From NCBI GenBank assembly GCA_037951105.1, contig JBAMJV010000859.1:1-64000 (forward strand): DNA of 64,000 bases, in the 5' to 3' direction. Of this stretch, positions 56,491 to 64,000 are shown in pieces. The notes beneath the pieces were generated by a model that made no database searches, was not told where the DNA came from, and saw only the letters and a program-made list of their open reading frames with translations. Position 1 is the first letter of the stretch. Each line of letters opens with the position of its first letter. A program made the position numbers and the translations under genes. Origin of the DNA: Echinarachnius parma. Lineage: Eukaryota > Echinodermata > Echinoidea > Clypeasteroida > Echinarachniidae.

Positions 56491-57117
56491 GCCCAGCCGG
56501 TTCAGAATTTATGTTGACTGATGGATTAATGAAGAGTTATGGTGACGGCAAGGGTGGCGTACGACTCTACTCAGCATGGTGGTTCTTGGTAGCTTTCCAG
56601 GGTACATAGCATAAAGTGAAATGCCTATAAGAACTTCACAGTTCTAGCACAGAATTTGGCTATTCCCTGGTGTATCCATGCCCACTCTGATAAGCATGTC
56701 TTGCTCTCTCAATCTCTGATAGCTATCTGTGCCTTTTGACTTTTTTCTAACATCCACTATAATTCACAGCACCCACATCCAACGCACATGAACAAAAGGA
56801 TGTTCCCGCCCAAAATCATACTAAATACATCTCATTGGAGATGACCCAATCACACAAAACTAGGCAAAACCAGTTCCACTCTTCTTCACTACCCTGAATA
56901 GGTAATATGTATTACATACCAAAGCTATTCAACCATCACTTTGAATGAACACTTTCACAATTGTCCCATCTCAACTTCACTCACGTGTACAATAAACAAT
57001 ATACATTCAGCTTCTGTACACACTATCTCTATACAATTCTCACTTAGCATGAACACACTCACTATTGTTCCAACAGGGAAGGTTCCATCTAAAGCTAAAC
57101 CATATATACAATAACCC

Positions 57118-57661
57118 TTAAAGGGGTAGTTTAGTTTTGGTAGAGAGGGCGCTGCACATCACAATTTTTTTGTGAGGTAATGAAAAACTGAATGTCGAGT
57201 TTGAGAGAACATGCAATTTTAATGGCAGAATAAACTTTATTTGGTCAAAATCGACCCAGAAACGGCTGAAATATCAATAAATATATCTGATCTTATAATT
57301 ATTTGGGGCCCAAATAATTAGATGATTTTTAGAATTTTTTTTTTAAATGCTTGCACTTTTTCAAAAATGTTCAAAGGCGTTTTTTAAATAGTTGTTGATG
57401 ATCTCGCTATTTAATCATTATATCAATAAAACATCACATGCATAATTTTGTATGAAAAATGGTTGAAACAAATGCCTTTTAAAAAAGCGCCCTCTTGTGT
57501 TTGAATGGCACTTTTTGAATGATAACAGGCTTTTTACTTAGTCGTTTGTAATTTTGTATACCTTTCGAGCATGGTGGAGTTATAACTATTAGTTTATAAT
57601 GTTACTGTGCAGGTTTTAGCTACTTAAGTTCAGCCTTACCAAAACTAAACTACCCCTTTAA
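57118..57661 (+). mobile_element. MITE, TAGTTGAG family, GGGGTAGT subtype, nested
   Basis: Ends are TTAAAGGGGTAGTTTAGTTT and AACTAAACTACCCCTTTAA. It lies inside the 55468-57821 insertion and so is younger. Confidence 0.85.
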
Positions 57662-58215
57662 CATTGTGCTTGTGTACACACAAAATATATACAAATCCGG
57701 GGCATTATAGCCTAAAACACATGCTCACACATTAAATAAAAAGAAAGCAGTCACACATGACTAAATTTATGGTCAAGTGTGGATGCCCAAATTTCTTAAA
57801 ACGAAGTCACTCTGTGACAGGGCTTTCTTTTATAAATCTGACTTCATATAGCCATCCCCAACCATCGGAACAAACACTGATGTTTCGGTATAAATACATA
57901 CACATTTCCAAAATCTTCCATAGAGTCATTCAAACACATTATCATTAGTTCAGGTCAAAACCAAATAGAATACAAGACAAGTTGAACTGTTCAAATTAAT
58001 TTGTGTTTGGATTTTCATCCTAAAATCCCTCTCACGTAGGAAATATGGTTGGATACAGAGAGAGAGAGAGAGAAAGAGAGGGTGAGAAAGAGGATAGTTA
58101 TGTATGAGCAATGCAAATACAAGCAGATAACTGTTACTTTTTTTTCTTCTTAAATTTTGGAAAATATTAAATGCTAGCTAGAAGCATTTAATACAAACAT
58201 CCAAACTGTTTTTCA

Positions 58216-58527
58216 GTGGCGGATCTACGGGGGGGGGGGGGGGGGGGTTAAACCGCCCCCCCCCCCCCCCCCCCTTGGACTGCCAAGTGAAAATGTGATG
58301 TGGAAAACAGCACTTACGGGGGTTCAAAATAGCCAAAAAAATCGCCGCTTCTCGACTAAACACCCCCCCCCCCCCCCCCTTGGGCTGCCAAGTGAAAATG
58401 TTATGTGGAAACATCACTTACGGGGGTTCAAAATAGCAAAAAAAATCGCCGCTTCGCGGCTCGTGGACGATGCTCTGCACTTTCATTGGGTCAAACCCCC
58501 TTGCCAAAAAGCTAGTTCCACCCCTGT
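58216..58527 (-). mobile_element. hAT-like element with G and C runs and internal doubling
   Basis: CAGTGGCGGATCTACGGGGG at the left and AGCTAGTTCCACCCCTG at the right. An internal segment of about 125 bp (GGCTGCCAAGTGAAAATG to AAAATCGCCGCTTC) is tandemly doubled. Block 1 lacks it (about 26540). Confidence 0.75.
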
Positions 58528-59191
58528 TATTAAATGACAAATGAGTGGCAGAATAAAGTATGACCGAACACAATGACTACATTGTGAAACTCTAGAGTAC
58601 TCAATTCTTTTCTATAGTATAGTCACACATAATTTACATGTTTATTTTCACTGGTAGTAAACGCATATGCCACATCGTTTATCAGGCAAGTCAATCAATC
58701 CATATTTGATACTCACTATACACCCAGATGTATAAATTGGTATCATATGGCCGGGTGTTAATGATTCGTATTATAATTGATTCCAAATTTTCAATGTATA
58801 TCATGTAGTAATGTTCAATTGTTTTTGTGCTTTTAAATGTCTTAGATAAAATGTATTTTTTAAAAATAAAACGACAATGAAATAGGAACCTGAATTATGA
58901 GCGTCATGCGGATATTAATTGACCCTACATGAACAGTATATGCTTCTACACGCAAGGCGTAAAAATGTTATATAATTCTCAATACTATTGAGAATTATTG
59001 AATTCTTATCTTAAGTCAAATACTCTGAGATAACACAAATTGAAGCTCAATTATTATATTAATGTTTGCTCTATGCGTTACGAAGGTCATACTTGTACAT
59101 ACAAATTATACATTTTAAGCATTTTGATCGTGTAACGTACCATGGTGTTGTTTGACACGGTGGTATATTACTGCAACGTTGTGTAGCAAAC

Positions 59192-61588
59192 ATGGCGGAA
59201 GGTGGTAGTACGCAGAAACCAAGCCCCAGCACTTCAGGTGGAAAGCACGGAGGTATTTCAAAACAACTACCGTTGAATTTTTTTTAACAAGTCTATATAA
59301 TTTATCTGAGAAACATTTAAATGAAAGATTGTACAATACAATGATATTACTGCTTGTATTACAACTTGGTGTAGACCAATGTATAATAATGTGCAGTTCG
59401 CGTTAGTATCACAATATTCAATGCACCGGTTTTCCGAAAGTCTTTACCATGTTTATAATACCGTGCATATTGTGCACACGGTGCTTACATGTGTATCTGT
59501 ATTCAAGATTAAACCTTTGAGGCAAGGGAACTATTATAGGATTTTCCGGTCAATGTCGGAAGTTGGACACACGTATTCATTTTGTGTGCATTCATTTTCG
59601 CCGATTTTGTCACCGCAGCTGTATTTTGTCATTCAAATTCGTTTTTTAGCATTTTAATTCATATAACGATCATTCGAAAACATTGTGTTTGCGTTCGATT
59701 TAAAACGTGTTTCGATTTAGGGCGAGAAATTTCATGATTAAGTAATACCGTCTACCGGTTGAATGCTATAAATTGAATGTTATAAATGCTAAATCACTTG
59801 ACCGAAGAGCTAAATAGAATGAAGGAAATGCAATTTTAAACGACAGTTTTAAGCCTTCAGCTTAATTTCGCAAAGTTGAATGAACAGCTTATCAAAACGA
59901 ATGCAAAGTTTACGAAATTGGCCGAGAACACCTATATTATCGTAACAACTCGTACATTGCTTTATTTAACAGAGAAAAAAAACCGGTTCAATGATGTATA
60001 TATAGATATATCATCAAATATAATATTAAAAAAGGAAAGCCAAGGTATAGTACAAGTATTAAAGGGGAGAGTAAGTGTATAAACAGAAATCAAGAGAAAG
60101 GGTAGAAGGTGTGAGCTAGTTTACCCGTTCACTACGGGAACCTTGTAACCGTGTTATAAAGTACGTATTTAATGTGTTAAAGAATGAAGGTGTGAGAAAA
60201 TGCATTACATTGTAAAACAAAAAGTATTACTGAAAGATTATAAGTGAAGGAACAAGGAAAATGCGCAAGATTACTGCAGTTAAATTTGAGACCTGCATTA
60301 TTCCACACATGTTAAAATTGTAAAGGTTCACTTGAGTATTGGTACTTCCCAAAATGCCTCTTAACACTAATTTGGTTGGTTTTAATTCCATTTGAAAGTT
60401 CATTGAATAAAACATGTGAAATGAGAACCATTCCCTTTCGAATGCTCTTATATTGTGAAATTTGATTTCAAAATATTGATTTATAAGTCTATCTTGCCAC
60501 GGGACATCTAATGCTTATAGACTCCTTTTGAAAACAAATACATTTTTTGTAAATGGTTGTTGATGATTTCACTATTTAATCATTTTCAGAAAGCACCCTA
60601 TTGAGCGGTAACGGCTCGTTTTGAATGAAAACCGGGTTTTTACTTAGTCGTTTGTAATTGTGTATACGTTTCGAGCATGGTGGAGTTATAACTATTAGTT
60701 TGTACCGCAATGGTGCATGTTTTGGTTACTAAAATCAGGTTTGACCAAAACTCAACTATCCCTTCAAACTGTGCTTATATGCTCATCTGATTCAGAAACA
60801 TATCCAGGAGTGAGTCGAGATGTAACAGATTTCAGTGAGGACGAGTTGGCAGATCTTATCCCGAAGGTGGCATCGTGGGACAGGGTGTTCAATCACCTGA
60901 GCCATGCTGGATCAGACGCTCCGTCTTGGGAGGTATGCCGAGATCCACGAGTGTTTCTAGCAAAAGCCATTATGAAGCAAGAAATAACAAGGCTAGAACT
61001 TGCAGCGACTTTTATGCAGATTGGGGAAAGTCACATCTCGGAACAAATTTTATTTGGCGATAGTCACAACTCGGAACAAATTTTATTTGGCGATAGTCAC
61101 AACTCGGGACAAATTGTATTGGAAGGTGAGTTTTTATTACCCGTTATGTATCACATAAACATCATCATGGTAATCATTATAATGACGTTCATAAAACAAC
61201 TGGCTTAATATATATGATGTGGTCTGCGTTAGTAATGTTTAATATTATTTTAACACAAAATGAATAAAAAACTAATAATGCATATAATTGTCTCGTTATG
61301 CCAGTGAAACCACATGACACACTCCCGATTTCAACAAAGTTTATTACACTTTCTTTCCAACAGAATTGACTCGGAATGTGCTTGAAGGAATCTATTTCAA
61401 CCATGATATACATGGAGACCTAAACAATGAGATGAACTGCTCCAACGCATTACTTGAGGCGCGACAACCGCAGAAGTTTCAGGAAACTGTCAGACATCGA
61501 AGTTACAGCTCCAGTTCGTCTTCCCTTGAGGAAAATATCCAAACTAGGTGTTCCGCAGAACTTAAGGAATGTCTGACCGCCATGAAAA
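59192..61588 (+). CDS. Paralogue of the ZU5-UPA-death gene, first three exons; runs off the window
   Basis: Exons 59192-59252, 60796-61125 and 61364-61588, all phase 1, align with exons 1-3 of the gene at 31149. Exon 1 encodes MAEGGSTQKPSPSTSGGKHG; exon 2 the death-like fold (DELADLIPKVASWDRVFNH, ITRLELAATFMQI); exon 3 the acidic linker (FQETVRHRSYSSSSSSLEEN). Exon 2 is 60 nt longer than its partner because of a 33-bp tandem repeat at its 3' end. No stop or frame break is seen. The exon 4 counterpart is expected beyond 64000 because intron 3 has grown by at least two transposon insertions. Domains after exon 3 cannot be seen, so intactness is unknown. Confidence 0.75.
60540..60773 (+). mobile_element. 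MITE, TAGTTGAG family, right half
   Basis: Matches the family from GGTTGTTGATGATTTCACTA to a decayed end CTCAACTATCCCTTCAA, just before exon 2 of the paralogue. The left half is missing. Confidence 0.75.
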
Positions 61589-61624
61589 GTAAATATATTA
61601 CCTATTTAAATAGTGTTTAACCAC

Positions 61625-61770
61625 CAACAGAACCTTCCACCGTCTTTACCTGCCCAAAATGCAGAAGACAATGCCTCTTAAGGCTCGGCCTAGCAACACC
61701 AGGCGCTGTATAATCCGGCCCCGTAAACTCGACTTGACGCATACCCATTGTCTCGAGACAGAAGGGGCCA
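61625..61770 (+). mobile_element. LINE 3' relic, paralogous to 33215-33400
   Basis: Same position in intron 3 and same sequence family as in the upstream gene, more degraded. Confidence 0.6.
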
Positions 61771-61978
61771 ACAACTGTAATTACTGGGGAAAAAAATAAC
61801 AAAACGCACCCCCCGTGATTCATTCCATCCTGTCAATATTTGGCAGTTGCGGATGATCAAACCTGTTTTGTGCTTATTTTTGTATTTCGTCAAAATAATG
61901 TACAATGGATAAGGGATCCCCGAGCGTATCGAGCCAAGATAATAATTACATGTATTTTTATTTGTCATCAAACGTGTA

Positions 61979-63293
61979 CAGTGGCGTAGACAGGTTCCAA
62001 CACCTGGGGGGAGGGGGATGATTTGCCGTTCACCGGAGACCAAATTTTTCGCGCCCGAGACCGCCTGAAAAAAAATTTCGAGACCGAAGAAATTGCTTGA
62101 AAGTCTTCTCAGTTGGGGGTGGGGGGGGGGGGGGGGGGGGGAGTGTCCGTCGCCAATTTTTTTCCCGGCCAGGAACGCCTGCCTAATTTTTTCGAGACCG
62201 AGGGAATTTGTTGAAAGTCCTCTCAGGGGGGGGGGGGGGGGCAGGGGGGGAGGGGGTGGGGCTCTCGTCAATTTTGTTTTCGCAGCCAAGTTCATTCATT
62301 AAGATGGTCGAGACCAGGCGCGCCGGAAGCAGTTTTGAATTGGGGGGGGGGGGGGCAAAAACCTAAGGGGGATCACGATTTTATGTGTGTAGGGGCTCAT
62401 GTCCATTCACATTCACAGGGCTGCCAACCTAGAGCCAGATGTGAGAGTGAGACATTGCGAGGGAGCGAAGTGACTGAGCGGGGGGAGGGTGTGGGACTGG
62501 GAGGGGGTGTCCCCCTTCCCACGGTAGGGAGCTTTTCCATTTTGGACATGAAATTGTGCAATCTGGTGCTTACCTAGAAAGGGAATTCAGGCTTAACATT
62601 GACTGTATCTGGAAAAGCGTGTTATGATTTGATCGACCATACATTTTAAATATATTTTCACCAAGAAAACAAATAATTGACACACTAATACATATGTACC
62701 CCAGCACACAAACAAATATTGTATTTATATTGTAGTGTCATACACAGTTTCAACATAAACCATATGCCACATTATGTATCATCCAACAACATAGCCTATA
62801 ACCAAGAATGAGTCCCGAGGGGGGTGCAGCTACCGAGGGCTGGGGCAGAGCCAACTAGGGAGGGTTTGGGAGGGGGTATCCCCCTCCCAAGGAGAAGATT
62901 TTGCATGTATATACTTGGAATGGTGCAATTTGGTGCACGTCACACAAGCAGCCAGAGAAATGCCAGCCTACACTGGAACTACGTAGCCCGGTACAGAACA
63001 AAATACTCTCCCCAGACCATACGCAAGTTACACAACAAACTGAGATAATCTGTTCTCGCGCGAAGCGCTCAGCGAAAATTTAGAAAAGTAGATTTATAAA
63101 TTACCTTTTGAACGTTAGAATTAACAAGTCTTAGTTCATATAATTATTTTTTTCTTTCCCACTCGTATACAGATACACAAAAGAAAAATATATATCCTTG
63201 CCTAAAACTTGGGGGAAGATTGTACATGTCATCCCCCCCCCCCCACCTTGTGAGATGGGGGGGGGGGGGGGGGGGGTGCATACCCCGCACCCC
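61979..63293. mobile_element. Composite of G-run, hAT-like insertions in intron 3 of the paralogue
   Basis: Compared with 33589 in the upstream gene, the intron is interrupted after AAACGTGTA and resumes at CGTGTAACAAAGC, leaving a short duplication. The start CAGTGGCGTAGACAGG is hAT-like. Long G runs (near 62117, 62226, 62341, 63258) and two diverged copies of the GGGAGGGGGTGTCCCCCT-type segment show several events. Confidence 0.7.
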
Positions 63294-63337
63294 CCGTGTA
63301 ACAAAGCTATATTTGTAAATGGTGCTACATACAAGCT

Positions 63338-64000
63338 TCACCCTAAAAAGGCCGGGTTATTTGAGGTCTTCCTACGGCGGGGGGGGGGGGGGGGCATTAT
63401 GGCCCCCTGTGAAGTGTATAGAATACAATGGTAATAAAAACAAATTGAAAAAATTATTAATTTGCATATTTATGGTAATTTATGCAAATAAGGTCATACA
63501 ATTCATATTTTTACCCATAAATCATATATTCTTCATAATTAAACTGTGGTTTTGACTACATATATTCTTTAGAGCATTTGGAATAATAATACGGCAAATT
63601 CTTTTTGGAAGAGCCAGGATATTCCTTATGTTTTCTATTGTTTTTATAATTTCTTATGTATTTCTTTGTTTTTTTTTACTTGGTATGTATTTTGTTGTTT
63701 TTGTTGTTTATTTTATTTTTAACTATAATTCAACTATTTTGAACCCCAAAACAAACATATCAAATGTAAACAAGACCCAAAAACCAATGATATACCTCCT
63801 TATACGAAAACTGATATTTCCATGTTTTGTACATAAATCACGAAATTGAGCGATTTTCGGGCTGACATGCATAGACAAAAGGTCACGTGACTTCGTAACG
63901 GTATGTCCGACTTTCAAAATGTTTGTTTTTAAATATGCGCAAGACCCAAAAGAAAAAAGTCACCAAGCAGCTGCGCGTCATCTTACCGCGTTTTGGAGCA
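63338..64000. mobile_element. TIR element with AACCCTAAAAAGGCCGG-type ends, copy 2, cut by the window edge
   Basis: CACCCTAAAAAGGCCGGGTT and a GCATTATGGCCCCC motif begin it, and the body follows the copy at 48824-49520 to the last base. It interrupts the paralogue's intron 3 just after ACATACAAGCTTCA. Confidence 0.85.

Larger units (their letters stand above)
55468..57821. mobile_element. Large insertion with TG...CA ends, 2.35 kb
   Basis: Block 1 reads straight through at about 25210 (ACATGGGCATTC), so 55468-57821 is an insertion; borders TGTCAGATC and CTGTGACA suggest an LTR or similar. Inside are a 36-bp tandem repeat and a full MITE (57118-57661). No retroviral-type protein was found, so it may be a solo LTR or a non-autonomous element. 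Confidence 0.55.
49720..59252 (+). repeat. Segmental duplication block 3 (upstream of first exon C)
   Basis: Colinear with block 1 over most of its length and ending in the same first exon. It is longer because of insertions at 50030-50167, about 50555-51567, 52136-52520, 53206-53375, 53492-53980, 55468-57821 and 58216-58527. Together with blocks 1 and 2 it shows that the promoter-side DNA has duplicated at least twice. Confidence 0.75.

Noticed and set aside
61690-62302. Pro-rich and Gly-rich ORFs on both strands
   Set aside because: They arise from G and C runs in transposon insertions and have no domain or splice support.

Overview
The window is animal nuclear DNA: AT-rich, intron-containing and packed with transposon debris. 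Split genes with GT-AG introns, a LINE with an APE-type endonuclease, Penelope-like GIY-YIG fragments, tRNA-derived SINEs and many TTAA-flanked MITEs fit a marine invertebrate. A gene combining ZU5, UPA and death-fold domains, next to a small Ig-domain gene, points to a deuterostome, most likely an echinoderm. The species call is inference, not something the sequence proves.

Layout. 1-3.8 kb: a nearly complete LINE on the minus strand, cut by the window edge. 3.8-9.6 kb: intergenic DNA with three copies of one MITE and two other inverted-repeat elements. 10.2-12.3 kb: a small plus-strand gene with signal peptide, one Ig domain and a short hydrophobic tail. 12.4-22 kb: repeats, including a 33-34 bp minisatellite, a 1.4 kb TIR element, nested palindromes and a TIR element with an internal pol III promoter-like box. 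22-31 kb: segmentally duplicated upstream DNA carrying two copies of the same first exon. 31.1-47.4 kb: a 12-exon gene (about 873 codons) for a death-fold/ZU5/UPA/death-domain protein. 47.4-59.2 kb: repeats and a third copy of the upstream block. 59.2-61.6 kb onward: the first three exons of a paralogue that runs off the window.

The ZU5-UPA-death gene is the main biological content. ZU5-UPA modules occur in PIDD, UNC5, ankyrins and, as the FIIND, in NLRP1 and CARD8; several cleave themselves after Phe in an HF-S type motif. This gene has HF-T at the matching place, with death domains on both sides, so it could be an adaptor that releases a UPA-death-death fragment. Exon 4 carries a one-base length anomaly that breaks the frame.

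The strangest structure is at 34.4-38.3 kb. The 3' half of exon 5, its splice donor, half a MITE and a Penelope-like fragment with a hammerhead-like motif are tandemly triplicated as units of about 1.28 kb. Comparing the two paralogues gives empty-site evidence for several insertions.
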